Notes under the pieces: model-generated
Seen by the model: only the letters and a program-made list of their open reading frames with translations
Databases searched by the model: none
What the model was told of the DNA's origin: nothing
Translations under genes and position numbers: made by a program
Shown here: one piece after another, positions 49,501 through 62,284 of the stretch
Numbering within the stretch: position 1 is the stretch's first letter
Layout of the letters: each line of letters starts with the position of its first letter
Assembly (NCBI GenBank): GCA_024529925.1
Contig: JAFEUB010001215.1
Location: 434,001 to 498,000 of the forward strand
From: Ophthalmolycus amberensis
Lineage: Eukaryota; Chordata; Actinopteri; Perciformes; Zoarcidae
DNA: 64,000 nucleotides
Direction of reading: 5' to 3'

Positions 49501-50236
49501 GGGGGGGGGGGGGTTTGTCCATGAGAGAGATGTCAGCACGGCGCTCAACGACACAACTTACTGATGTTCCATGAAAAAATAGAAAGAAATGTGACTGAGT
49601 GCAAAAGAAAAATAGCTGATCTTTAGCGAAATACGCCACAGACGACTGCTCATGAATAAAAAGGGAATAGCAGAGAATTCAGCGGCTTCGTGGCTGTACA
49701 TGTTTCAGTAGCAATTTAAGATCATAAAATAAATGGAAAATGAGTTTGTTATCCATCCTATAAGACTGAGTTTGAAAGATATTGTTTTACATAAATAATT
49801 TGTGTTTTATTTTCAGTGTTCAAACAGAATACAGTGTGAGCGTACAGGTAGAAGTGTTCCACTTCCATCTTTCAATTCTCAGTCTTCCGTCTGGAGCGCT
49901 TTGCTGTTGTCGCATTTCCGATTAACGTGTTCCAAAAGTCTCCTCGAGATCCAACAATAGTCCTCGTTGTTTCTCCTCTCCTGCAAGACACCCGTGAGCT
50001 ACGTCTCTGCCAGATGTCGTCTTCCAAAATAGTGAAAATCCTCTCAACTGCAACATGTTTGCATCATGTCACCGTTTAAAAAAAAAAATCTCTTTCAGGA
50101 CTTTTTCTTTTGTTTAAAGAATTCCAAAAATAGGATGTAAAAATGTGCAAATTGTTGAATAAATACTTCCAAGTCCTTCACTTTCAAATCCCGCTTTGTC
50201 ATAACCCTCTCTCCTTCAACCGTTATCCATTTTCAC
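46594..50236. other. Convergent 3' flanks of atxn10 and wnt7b
   Basis: The left part must hold the atxn10 3' UTR and the right part the wnt7b 3' UTR; the two genes converge. AT-rich sequence at about 48400-49120 has polyadenylation hexamers on both strands (AATAAA near 48487 on plus; TTTATT near 48506 on plus, that is AATAAA on minus). A (TG)n run lies at about 47731-47757 and a G run at 49500-49513. No coding exon is recognised. Confidence 0.55.
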
Positions 50237-50251
50237 CTCTCTCTCTCTCTC

Positions 50252-50283
<32 letters not shown>

Positions 50284-50336
50284 GCTCTCTCGCTCTCTCT
50301 TGCTCTCTCTCTCTCTCTCTCTCCCTCCCCCCCCCC
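50237..50336. repeat. (CT)n polypyrimidine tract in the wnt7b 3' UTR
   Basis: About 100 bases of CTCTCT with occasional CGCTCT and a C run, starting 33 bases past the wnt7b stop codon. In the wnt7b RNA it reads as a GA-rich polypurine tract. Confidence 0.9.
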
Positions 50337-50368
50337 CACCTGCTTCCAGTGCCCCACTGCCTCATTCC

Positions 50369-53300
50369 CTACTTGCAGGTGAAGACTTCTGATTTCTCAC
50401 TGCACGTGTTGCACTTGACGAAGCAACACCAGTGGAACTTGCAGTTGCACTGCCAGATGCGCGTGTAGTGGTGCGTGTCGTGACCGCGGCCGCAGCACAT
50501 CAGGTTGCAACCGTCCGCGAGGGTCGAGGTGCCGTTGCACAGTCTCCCCCGCGTCCCCGTGCTCCCCGTGGCCGTGTCCTCCTCGCAGTAGTTGGGCGAG
50601 CGCTCCAGGTACACCAGGTCCGTGTCCGTGGGCTTCTGGTAGCCCCGGGCCTCCTTGAGTCGCAGGAAGGAGGGCTGGCGGAGGCGCGAGGCCCGGACCG
50701 GCTCGACTTGAACCGCGCCGCCGTAGCGCTCCTTCAGCAGGAAACCGAGCTCTCTGAACTTGGGCAGGGTGATCCAGCAGGTCTTAGTGGTGCAGGAACC
50801 AGACACGCCGTGACACTTGCACTCCAGCTTCATCCTCCCCTCTAGCATCTGATCACACAGAGAGTGGAAATTAGGTCTGTGTGAATTTGAAGAGGTGGTT
50901 AAGAGCGGAAAATATCTTCTATGTGGTTAATTCATAAATGGTCATTTTACACACGTCCGCAGCTTGACTGTGAAACGGTTAATAGCCATCGCATTGGCCT
51001 TCGCATCTGTCTCTTTGGGTGAGCTGGGCTTTCTGCGGACACTTCGGCTTTCAGCGCTCCGTCCAGTATGCCAACTTTATGTCAAAAAAAAAAAACCTGG
51101 GGAAAATAACTCGTAAACCAAGACTGTAGTCTCTAATTAACTTTACCTTTCTTCAGACCACAGAATGGCGTGACAGCTGGAGAGAAGTGACCAGAGCTGT
51201 TGTGCAACCGTACGTACACGTATAGAATTACACTGTGGTTAGAGCCAGATGTATACTATAAATATATAAATATTTTAGATGACAAAATTGACAGGTGACT
51301 GTTTGCCCTCGTGACTGAGCCTGATGTTAACGTGAAAAAGATCACCTTCACGTTTTCGTTATAGGACGGTATGATTATTGAGTCATTAGAACATCTAGTG
51401 ACTCCAGAGCACGAGTCAAATCGGGCTAATATATATTTATAGTAATAAAGCAAATACATAACTTTGATCGATGTGATGGATATAGTTTGTTTCGTCAAAC
51501 TTGCATTACCTTTCGCCCCGCCTCGTTGTTGTGCAGGTTCATCAGCCGGCGGGCGTTTTTCTTGATCTCTCGGGCGTCCACGAAGCGCCGCGAGAACTCC
51601 ACGCCGTACTTGACGTCGGCCGAGCAGCCGCCCCACTTCCAGCCCTCCTCTTGGTCGTGGTAGCCCTGCTTCTCGCGGTCACAGCCGCACTGGCTGAGGT
51701 TGCCGTGGCTGCAGGCGGTGGTCACTGCGTGGGCAACTCCGGCTGCAGTGATGGCATAAGTGAACGCTGCCTCCCTGCTGCCTGGAGAGAAACGAGCAGA
51801 ATCTGAGTGAATATGGAAAGGAGTAATACAAGTCCTACAAGTACTTTAAATTGAGTAGATATTCTATTACTAGCAGTACTTTACCTAGAATGGCGAGAAT
51901 TGCATGCCCATCATACAGTTACACTGTTATGGCACCAGCAGGAGGATTTAGGTTTGCTTCGACCTTCATCCGTTATCAAAGAATGTGTTGAATTACAGGA
52001 ACACTGCACCAATTCTACGCATGAATTGTGGTTTGCTTGTTATGAGAAGTACTACTCAGTCCATGAGACATTTGTATAATGTCTTCTGTGAAATAACCCC
52101 GATGATGCCTGTGTGGGTTTCTCTAACTTGAACTTGAACTAAATTGATGACGGTGTAAATCCTCCTCCCAAACAGTTGCAGCAAAGCTAGTGGGAGGTTT
52201 AGAGAGATGCCAATAGTGCCTGTTTCCAAACAACGCGTGGCCCAGATAAGGAGTCTCCGAGTCCAGGAGTCTGTCAGTCTTAAATACCGTGCTTAATGTT
52301 TCACGAAGGCCATTCAAATAGTTTGGGACAGCCCAAAAATATATGGAAATGATTAGCTTTTCTAGAGCCGCATTGGTGCCGATGCGTCAAATTCATATTC
52401 TTGTCGTTTTAAAATATCTTACAAATATTTTCCCAGTAGACAAATCCTCATGTCACTGTATCAGAGCAGTGAAGACAACACAAGTGACATCTACTGGCTG
52501 ACTGGAGGAGCTTTTTTTTTTTTTTCAGCCTTGCTGTGTCTTGATGGTATTCATCAATGGAGTTTCTCACGTGGCTTAAGTGTCATTCTGTGTCTGTCTT
52601 AGGCGGTCCACATTATTATAGCAAATGATACCGCTGTGTTGCATGTCGGAATCGTCTGTGGCCGGGCTTGACTGAGATGTGCCCGGCCGATCCAAGCTTT
52701 CGTGTGTCACCATTTGAACTTGAGAATAAACACATTTATATTTATGGCATGGAAGGGGGAATTAATTTATTGGCACAACAATTGGATGTCCTCCCCTCTC
52801 CAATCAGGATAATGCTGGGCCTCCGTTCTCCTCGACAGCCCAGAGTATTAATGCGTGCCGTCTCTGGTCGAGGCGATTCTAATGGCTCCCTTCCAACCTG
52901 ACAAACTCACTTGCAGGAACCATCGGGCCTGCGGTTCCCCCCCTGGCCCATAACTCATAACAAATCCTGAAGTCTTCTCTCATCAGGCTAACTCCGCGAC
53001 CCATTCGGATATATTGTACGGTGAGCATTCTCTCAAGGCATCAGGCGCATGCAATAGCCAAACAGCCATCTCCTCGCGCTGTGATTTGTTTTGATTGAAC
53101 GGCAGTGCACGCTGGGCTCCATTGTTGCCATCCAGCTGCTGGAGCTGACTTCAATTAGTGGTTAGCATGAATCTCTCTGCTCTTTCTCAATGCTTAATGA
53201 GTTCACAGGGCCGGCAGGTCAATCAAATGAAATGGTGGATGGTACGTAAGCGACACAACAAAGGGGGTAAGGCTCTGGCTTGCATTTCCTGTTTTTTTGG

Positions 53301-56112
53301 AAAATAGCAAAAATGGTACACGGAGATGGCAAAGAGAAAACCCATCTTACTGAGAATCCATGACTTTGTGTTTGTACAATTAATTAACAGTTTTTCATTA
53401 CTTTTTATACAGATGTAATAGGATTTTAGTCTTCCAGAAAGTACTTATTTGGCTAAAGTGTCTGCGAGGGGAGCACACGAGGGCCTACGCCGGGTCCAAA
53501 GCGTCTCTCCGAGCTCGTTTACACACCACAAGAGAAAAGAGACATTTCCGCTGACAAAAGAAATAAAGGGATCCAGACGTCGGTCTGCCTGTGTCCCGTG
53601 TAGAAGAGAGTGATTGCTCCCAGGGCTGCTAGATTAAACACGGATCCAAACCCACAGCAGGACCGCAACAAAACATTTCGGACTCAAATACAATTTATAT
53701 GAGAGGTTCACATTAGGAGCAAACGGGCTTCTGTGAGAAATCAAACCAGGGGAGAATGTTAACTCGGAGCAGGGAGGTGTGTTGGCTTGTGTGTTCATCG
53801 ATTGTGTAGGTTTGATATAGAAATGCTTTCAGGAGATGCCACACCCAGATAGGCGTTAGACCCTGCTTTATAAGGTAGTCTTCACATTCCATTCACGACT
53901 GCTTCGCTGTGACAATATGTGTGTTGCAAGCACAGTGATGTCACACACACATTTAATGTCCTTCGGGGACACTTGCGAGGCCTTTTGAGTTGAGTTGAGT
54001 TTTTTTTGTGTGTGTTTTAAAAGAGGCAGAGAATTTATTTTGCGGTCGCTGCATGTGGTATTCCAAACAGAAATGCTTTTGGTCAAAGCTTCGCCACCCA
54101 TCTTTCAGTCTTTCGGGCCACTTGGTTGAGCTACGCTGCAGCCTTTTCTCACGCCGCCGACAACAAGTACAGGAGGTTCGAGGACATTACGAGGAGCAAT
54201 AATGCTTCAATGATTGGGAAAAAAAACAAACAGACCACACGGCTCAGTTGTGGTTTGGTTAGGCCAATTAAACGTACCTGTTGACATTAACCTTTACATG
54301 CCTGTGCACAGATTCAAGCGACACCAAAAAGGAGGGGCGCGTCGCCCTGATCACACATCAGCTCACACTTCGTGCCTCAAAGCTGAGATTGTTCTGTGTC
54401 TAAACTGACTGTTGTTTAACTCGGGTAAAAGCAGTTTTTTCCCTGGATGGTTTATCTTGAACCTTAGCCTCCTCGTTGCATGTCATTTCCCATCTCTCTC
54501 TCCTCATTTCCTGTCATATATTGTTAAAATATCTAATAACGGCATAAAAAATGCCTAAAAACAAACAGAAAAATCCTCTGAGCAACGTCCCACTCAGCCT
54601 ACTTTTCTATTGACTACATCGAGAAAGATATGTTTGAAACGACTTTAAAGAAGCTGCGTTTCAAACAGACTGACCTACTCTCAGCTCTTGTCCAAAGACA
54701 GTCCTCTGTCCCAGGGCGGAGCAGTTCCACCGGCCGAAGCGGAACTGGTGCTGACACTCGTTGATGCCCAGCTGAGCGCCTTCGCCGATGATGATGATGG
54801 CGTCGGGGCGACTCTGACAGAGGGCTCTCTGACGGGGGGCCAGTCCCGGTATCTTGTTGCAGATGATGTTGGCACCTAGAGCCACCACAGAGGACAGCGC
54901 CCTGGGGGCAGAGAGAAGGAACGGGGATTAATGAGAAGGGGAATTGAGAACAGATGAGGAGACACGGAGAAACGAAAAATGTACCTGAAAACATACGCAG
55001 CCTATCGTTTGAATTCTGGGCCCTGGTTGAACAGGACGTGGCAATGATGTTGGGACAATAAGCACCAAGGTTTTTGTTCTTTTTTGGCTAAAGTTTTCAT
55101 GACAGTTGCCAGTCTACAAATCATAAAGACAATCCCAAATAATCAAAACCAAATGAGAAGATATGAGCAGACTCCCATCATGTATAATCTAATGGACCGT
55201 CATAAAGACATGGAAGGGAACAATAGTTAATTTGGGTCCAAATCCAGTTCATTTCTGTCTGCCTCTCTCTTTCTGTCCGTGTTACAGAAAACATGAACCA
55301 CCACAGCTATTTCAAGTTTCAGGGCCTGCCCTTGTTATGAATGAGAGGCATGTATGGTGCAGCCATCATTCGCTTTGTGAGGGCCTGGGACTTTTAATGC
55401 CATAAGAAAGAGCTCATTCCATAGGCCCGCGCCTATATAGGCAGAGCATGAAGTACTCCAATATGTCTCTTTTCCATATGCGGCTTTCCAATTGTGGCTC
55501 TTGTCTGACGAGGTGCTCCTATGACAAAGTCATTCTGGTGAACCCATAAGAGCAGGTTATCTCATCAGCTCCCTGTACATGTGAGAATCAGGTGGATTCA
55601 ATTTTGGATTTAATGAGTCAAATCATCATTGACTCTTCATAACGAGTCGATTTATGATAACATATTAAAATTAAAATTACACAACTGCTCAGAAATACGT
55701 GGTAGCGCGTGATTCCATTGTGGAATAACAGGAAAACGATTACACGACACAACTCATTTCCCACCAATGTTTTCAAAATTGTGGTTGACTGAAAATAATA
55801 GTTGCATTTTTTTTTTCATTTATAAAACAATCTCTCTGCAATAGCAGAACAACATTGAGCAACTTTAAAAAGAGATCTAATAAAACACCTGCAACAAGCA
55901 GCTAATGCTCTCCAGGCGCGATCACATTTCCCCGCGCGTAATTGGCCAATTTGCGCGCAAGGCACAACTAATTGCTAGCAAACGTGTACGTGTGTTTGAG
56001 TTGACGAAGTGCATGGATAAGAAACCTACAGGTAGCTACCGCTGGTGAGGATGAGGAAGATCTGTGGGTAGTAGATGGACAGCAGCGCACTGCGGGACGA
56101 GATGATGAGCAT
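50369..56112 (-). CDS. wnt7b: Wnt-7b secreted signalling protein
   Basis: Four exons, as usual for Wnt7 genes: 56030-56112, 54675-54901, 51510-51781 and 50369-50848; 1062 bases, 353 aa. The protein is a secreted lipid-modified ligand for Frizzled receptors; WNT7A/B signalling in brain vessels uses the co-receptors GPR124 and RECK. Exon 1 starts MLIISSRSALL with a hydrophobic signal region. Exon 2 gives VVALGANIICNKIPGLAPRQR and an NCSALG glycosylation site. Exon 3 gives KWGGCSADV and REIKKNARRLMNLHNNEAGR. Exon 4 gives CKCHGVSGSC, with acyl-accepting Ser210, and the cysteine-rich end CNCKFHWCCFVKCNTCSE. The exon 1 donor is at ACCT|GTAGGT (56024-56029), chosen because it alone keeps the frame (SGSYL-ALSSVVAL). 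Differences from WNT7B are few, for example IT for TT after KTCW and ERYGG for EKYNA. The paralogue could be either teleost wnt7b copy. Confidence 0.95.
51782..54674 (-). other. wnt7b intron 2, no recognised element
   Basis: 2.9 kb without coding exons, RNA genes or clear repeats. Several AT-rich stretches with TAAT/ATTA motifs are present, but I cannot support an enhancer call from one sequence. Confidence 0.5.
54902..56029 (-). other. wnt7b intron 1
   Basis: 1.1 kb without coding sequence. The stretch at about 55915-55990 is GC-rich (GCGCG motifs) and lies close to exon 1, so it may belong to the promoter-proximal region. Confidence 0.45.
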
Positions 56113-56524
56113 GGCTGCGCATTGAACACAACTGGCTCTGCTCTCTTGCGGTTTGAAAATAGAAGAAGAAAAAAAAAACGTCGTGGGTAGATATCCTTTA
56201 AAAAAAAATAATATCGCAGTCCAAGAGTTAAACGCGGGAGCGTCGTCTCTTCTTTCCGCTGTGTGAGGAGGTGGTGTCTTCAGCTAGTGGAGCCGTGGCG
56301 CGCTGCGGCAGCTCCAAGCTCCGCTGTCCATGTGTTGGAGATGAGAGGCTGCATCCCACGGCCGAAGTGCGCTCTGCCACCTGGACCGATAGAGGACTGG
56401 GTTGGAAAGAGGGGGGGGGGGGGCGGAGTGGGTTCCGGATGTCTCTAAAAGTGAGACTATTGTGACTTTGGAAGGCACCAGCCCCCGGGATGAGTCTGCA
56501 TCCCACCGTATCCCCACCCCCGAC

Positions 56525-56528
<4 letters not shown>

Positions 56529-56593
<65 letters not shown>
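56529..56593. repeat. (CT)n tract upstream of wnt7b
   Basis: About 65 bases of pure CT dinucleotide, 417-481 bases upstream of the wnt7b start codon; GA on the wnt7b strand. A G/C-rich run (GGGGGGGGGGGGCGG at about 56411-56425) lies between it and the gene. Confidence 0.93.
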
Positions 56594-56598
<5 letters not shown>

Positions 56599-59500
56599 CC
56601 TCTGGGTACAATCATTCCACCATGCCACCCAAAATTCATCTTAAATGCATTTTAAATGTGACATTACGCTTCTGTAACAATCAATTGCTGTAGTATTGCG
56701 AGCCATAATGAATTCACATCTTCATCCTAGTCTCCGAATAAGAGCGTGACCATGGCACTTTAAAATAATAAGCACATGACTTATCTCATCATGCCTTGCA
56801 TAGCTCCTGGATGTTATTGTGGCATGATTTTTTTTTTTTACTTCAAAATAACATGGAATCATGTTTTACCTTTACCATGAAGTTATGAAACTGTTTGTTG
56901 ATGTGGGAAAGTGGGCCAAAGAGGGCGGGAAAAGACATCTAGAGTTGAAACCATCGGTCGATAAATTCAACATCCGATCGACAGAAAATGTACTCGGCAA
57001 CTATTTGAAATATAGATTTAAACTAAACATATTTGGGGACTGTTGGGCTTTGTGTATCTGTCGACTCTTTCTGACATATTTTTAGGCAAAGCGATTAATT
57101 GATGAATCGGGAAAATAGTCACCAAACAACAAAGATGATAACAACCGTTAATAAAAGACTATGGATTCACTTTTCTGTCATGTATCACCTGATGGTATGC
57201 ATTATAAATCCCTGCAGGGAATTCCTCCTTGCTGAGGTGCTTCAGTCAGTCATTGATGAGACTCTGTGTGCTTCCAGCTCACATGTTCTGCTGGTGCATC
57301 ACCAACAATACGCCCTCCTGTGGCCGCATGAAGGAAATGTCATCATCCCAAAACATCTGGCTCGACGTTGATGCTGGAGTGCACAGCTGATCGTAGAGTA
57401 TCGGTAAGCTGCAGTTTATCAAGTTCTACTTTTTAATGAACGAGGCAGAAAAAAGAAGACCTTTCTCATTTGGGAAAGAAGGAGAAGTTGCCTTTCTTTT
57501 TTGGGTTTCAGCGCTATGTGACATTTAGATGTGACATTTTTTCTGCATGGTGACTTTTCTTGTCAAACCCAAAGTCTTTGAAGTGAAGTGTCGAGGTGTA
57601 AGTCGACGGGAAAGCCAACAAGGACGGCACAAAAGGAATGTGTGCTGATCCGTCCTTTTTAAAGATGTTCCTTGCAAACAGCACCCTGTTTGCCGTGGAA
57701 CTTGAAAGAGTTTTTTTTTTTAAGTACAATGGGAGGGGGCCATCCTGTTCAGTTCCACAGGCACCTTCAAAGGACGAGGGCTTTTATAGGTCTACTTCAC
57801 AGAGTGGACGGGGGACAAAGTACATATCTTCTTCGCTTGTTGTTGACATTTTGTCGGCCGAAATTTGAGACATTCTGATCTTTACTTGAGCGGAACAAAT
57901 AACCACGAGGGGATAATATGAATAAGATTCGTTCCGCAGTGCCATATCAATCGGAACAAAAGTGAGAGACCCTGGCGTAGAAAACAATTGAGGGCAGTTT
58001 GTGGAAATGCACCTTTTCATTTAAATTCTCTCTGGCCTGCCAACCAAGCGATTTGAGAGATTGCAGTGATGTGGAGCGTAAAATAAAAGAATGCTTTTCA
58101 TACTTTGGCTGTTATGAGATTGGCCCGATCGCTACGCCCACTCAAACTGCGTGTAACTAGAGCTGCAGTCAGATATGCGCCGTATAGTGTCAAGAATGAG
58201 AAGCCGCTGTGCAACTAAACTGGACCCGTCTTGGCTGCAGAAACCTCGTCACAGGAACTCCATCCACGGCTATTTCAGTGGACGACTCACAGATAATGTC
58301 AGCAGAGGCAGAACCCTTTGTGTCTATATATATATATGTGTGTGTGTGTGTATATTTTGTACGCCTCTTACTCTCACTCCTCTCTACCTCTCGCTTTCTT
58401 TCCAAATAATCCTCCTAAACCGCAATATGCAAAGCCAAGATAGCACTTAAGCAAGCGTGCACTCACTGTCCTGGCGCTCGCGCTGTGATATCTGTTTCTT
58501 TTCATATTTTTCGCTCGGAAGGCGAGGCGAACATGGAGACTTGGGAAGTTTTGGGGCCGTGCGGGGAATTTCTTATTACTGCCGAACAAGATGAAAGGTC
58601 AGTGATGAAAGTGGCTGTAAGAACTAACACGACTCTGGGTTTTTTTAATCTATAGGGACAGGTTTCGATAGCACCATCCTCATCATGATGATGAGTGACG
58701 GGCGCTGGAGAAACTGGAGTGGTGACGCAGAGAGATTAATAATGGTGTCTCGTGACTCTATGGGCTTTTGGGCCTATCTTGTCCTCGAGCCCAGAATCCC
58801 TTGCGGTTGTCGAAGAAACGGTGTTGTTGATCATAACAGTAAACATCTGACAATTCGTCATAAGTGACATTTCTTTTCTGCAGAACAGCAGGGCTCATAG
58901 GTGAACGTGTGAGACATGACAATCCCATTCACACGCAGCTGGAAGCGTAAAGGAAGGTTCTCCGCACTGACAAGAGCCATGGAAGCCGATTTAGTTGTCA
59001 GACAGTAGTCAAAGATGAATAATTCCTCAAAGAACACCCAATGCAGTACTTTGGCCCCTCGGACACACCCAGGGGCCAGCCTGCTGTCGACAGTCACTAC
59101 ACGTGACGTGCGTAAAATAATCCACGGCTTAGTTAATTAACAGATCAAATCATCCTAGATTGTCTCTAACACATTAACTTCCCTCCTGTGGAAGTCAATG
59201 AACACTTCTTCGGTCCTAGATACATCAAGTCATGCAAGGTATCTAAAATATTATGGTAATATTGTGCCTTAAAGTTATTTTTAAACTCAATAGGGCTCCG
59301 TTGTTGGCGTTGTAAGAACACATGAGTGAGCCTCATGGATGGAATGTTCCTTTATTACAATGAACTCAAAGGCTGCTGTCAATCCTGTGAACGCCAGCAC
59401 TCACCAGGCTGTTTAAGGAAATTAGTTTACCTTTTTTTAAAACAAACTATATGTGTGTGACCCATTTTTAAAGACACACATAGAAACTAATGGGCATGGG

Positions 59501-62239
59501 GCTGAGTGTCGAGACTGTTGACAAAAAGGAAAATATAGAAAAGCGCCAGCGTTCATCTTTAAGTGCGGCCTTTGAGTTTTAATTAGATGGGAAAAGACGT
59601 GCATCAAAGGCCTTGGCCTCGTATATCGTGTGCCTCTGATCCACCAAGACACACTGATGGGTTTCATTTGCTTAGGTCAGACAAGTGCACATGGACTATG
59701 TTAGCAGCGCAGCCACATGCGGCTCAAGTGGCTTTCCAGCTTTACCGCGATGTCAGAGGCATTGTTTAGACTGCAATGTGGCAAGACAAACACATGGTGC
59801 TTGTATGTGTCACGGGGCAAAGCTCATGCTGGAATCTGCAAGAAATGCGAGTGCGGTTGAATATCGCCCCCTGCACTGTGAGGGGCTTATGGAGTGTGAC
59901 GGATGAAAAACAAAACTACCCCGGGGGTCAACGGGCAAGAGAGTATTTATGACTAAAAGCAACTACTTTGTAATGGAATCTAATTCTAACCGTTTCGAGC
60001 ATTCATGGGGACCCGACAAAGCTGACGGCGGGAAATTGTTTCCACGTTGAGGAACAACAATTCCACTTTTGAGCAATTATTGTCTTTGAAACATCTTGAA
60101 CCTTTTTGAGAGCAGATGAAGAAATGCCAAGAGGCATATAAAAGGCCGCGGAAATTATTCCCTTTTTTTTTTATTTAAATTTTTTATTACGTAAACGGGA
60201 TCTATCTTTTTTTTTGTGTGGAAATGCAGATTTGGAGTTGTAAACATGTTGCAGATGTTGAGAATATGGCTACACGGCATCACCAGAGATGGGTTTGAAG
60301 TTGACACCGGGAGCAACTAGAGCAGAACAAAAATGAAGGGATCAGCAAATTCAGACGAGCAGGTCAAAACAGCTGCTTATCTGTGTGATGTTTTCATTTT
60401 TCGCGGTTATCGAAAGGAAGTCATGAATGCACAATTTGACCTGGATAAGCATTTTTTAACTACGCTCAATCTAAGCCCAAAAACATAAATATTGTACAGC
60501 TCTGGCTCCCAACTAATTAAATTATCCCCCGTAGTGATGAATAGGAATAAAAACATGCAGACTGTTTGGTAAAAATGTTGCATGCATGCTTTGCTATTTT
60601 TCCCCACTTTTGGCAACACTTTGGGCCTTCTGCGCTTTACTCTCTTTCTTTGTTGTCAAAGTGTCTTTACTCAGTTGTACCTGCAGAGGGAGACAAAGCA
60701 CCAGAGACGCGTTTACTTCAGTTCAGTCCTCTCTGGTTCGAGTCCCTTTCACACCAGCATTTTGTCTTTCCTGACATTAGAATAGCAGCTATTATACGCT
60801 TTATTACAACAGACGCCAGCATTACATTATCCATACGCTTCTAGAGGTTTCATCAGCACGTTCCACTTTTTATCATTTAGTATTAAATGGAAGAGGCTAA
60901 TTCAGTGAGTCATGTTTAAACTCTTGCTTCTTTCTCTTTCCACTTATTTCACATTCCGTGCAGATATTTAGTGTTCATCCTGAGGTGACTTTGGCATTGT
61001 CGCGTCTCTCTATTTCAGAGGCACAAGTAAATAAAGTGAGTCATTTTGAGATCCTCAAGGGGGCTCTTTACTCCTGTGCTTCAAAGCACAGGAGGGCGAA
61101 GCCGTACAGCAGCCTGTCGTTCCCACCACCCGACAGAGGTTCCACCATCTTGGTTCCTATCGAAATTTCAAAACTTAACCGTCAATCTTTGTCCATGCAA
61201 ACACGGGACACTAAAAATGTTCTCTTAGAACCGCTACGCAGTGAACCTGAGATCAAAGATAATTGTCTTCACTATGAATCTCTTTGAACTACAGAGATTA
61301 AAAGGATATTTATAACACTTTATGCCTCCATCAACTTGTTGCTGAATTAGTGCAATCGGATCATCCACATGTAAAAATGGCAACGTGTTCACTTCCCTAA
61401 TGACAGAATTTACATCAGTAACGTACAGTTAGACATGTGAGCCAGATGTTCATTAGTATTTGACAAAGAGATTCAAACGCCATCAGAACAGGAACACATC
61501 TAATGTGCATATTATTAACATAAAGGGACACATTTTGTCATTTTGCAACATGCTGTTTCCTAACCAAATATGCCTATTAGTAAGAATTACTGAAGTGATA
61601 ATCCAGACTCATGCTTACTTTATAATTTAGTGTTTTGTTTGCCGACTGTGTGGCGGTAATCGCCCCCCCCCACCCCCCATGTGTAATCCTGGGTTCAAAT
61701 TCCATCTGCTGCATTCTGAGATGGAGTCGCTTCGGATCAGATCAGGACCCCAAAACAAAAGTGAAGCCAATCCACATCCTCCTGCTTCAAGTCCACCAGC
61801 AGCAAATCCTTTTCTTAGTTGTGGTTATTTTTATTTTTAATATGTTTTTTATTTTAAACTTGTAAAATGTGTTGGGAGCTGCTATTTCTCCCCTTTTTGA
61901 ACCCTTTTAGACAAAGAGGAAATATATAAGAATTACTCTTTTTTTTGTTTTTGTTTTTATAAGGAAACTTTGTTAATTGTAGAATTAATTGTATTTGTTA
62001 ATTTGCTTCGCCAAGGATCGTTTCTCCACTGCAGCCGGTTTGATCCAGTACGACTTGATTTGATCTGTTAGTAATTTGTATGTGGAGAATTATTGCACTG
62101 GGGCTTTGGGAGTCAAACATGTGTTACACTTCTGTAAGTTTCTATTCCCTTGAAGATGCTTGGCCCTTTTAAGGGTTGGGCCTTACTGACGAAACAAAAA
62201 AAAATTGCTCCCACTCTCTTTCTCTTCCTCTCTCTCTCA

Positions 62240-62240
<1 letters not shown>

Positions 62241-62272
<32 letters not shown>

Positions 62273-62284
62273 ACACACACACAA
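62241..62284. repeat. (CA)n microsatellite
   Basis: CA dinucleotide array next to a (TC)-rich run at about 62217-62239, upstream of wnt7b. Confidence 0.9.

Noticed and set aside
50432..50845. 137-aa plus-strand open frame over wnt7b exon 4
   Set aside because: Antisense shadow of a GC-rich conserved exon; the minus frame encodes the unmistakable Wnt C-terminus.
60725..60745. tRNA-like B box (GGTTCGAGTCC)
   Set aside because: No matching A box, acceptor stem or cloverleaf could be drawn around it. A similar GGGTTCAAATTCC at about 61690 also fails.
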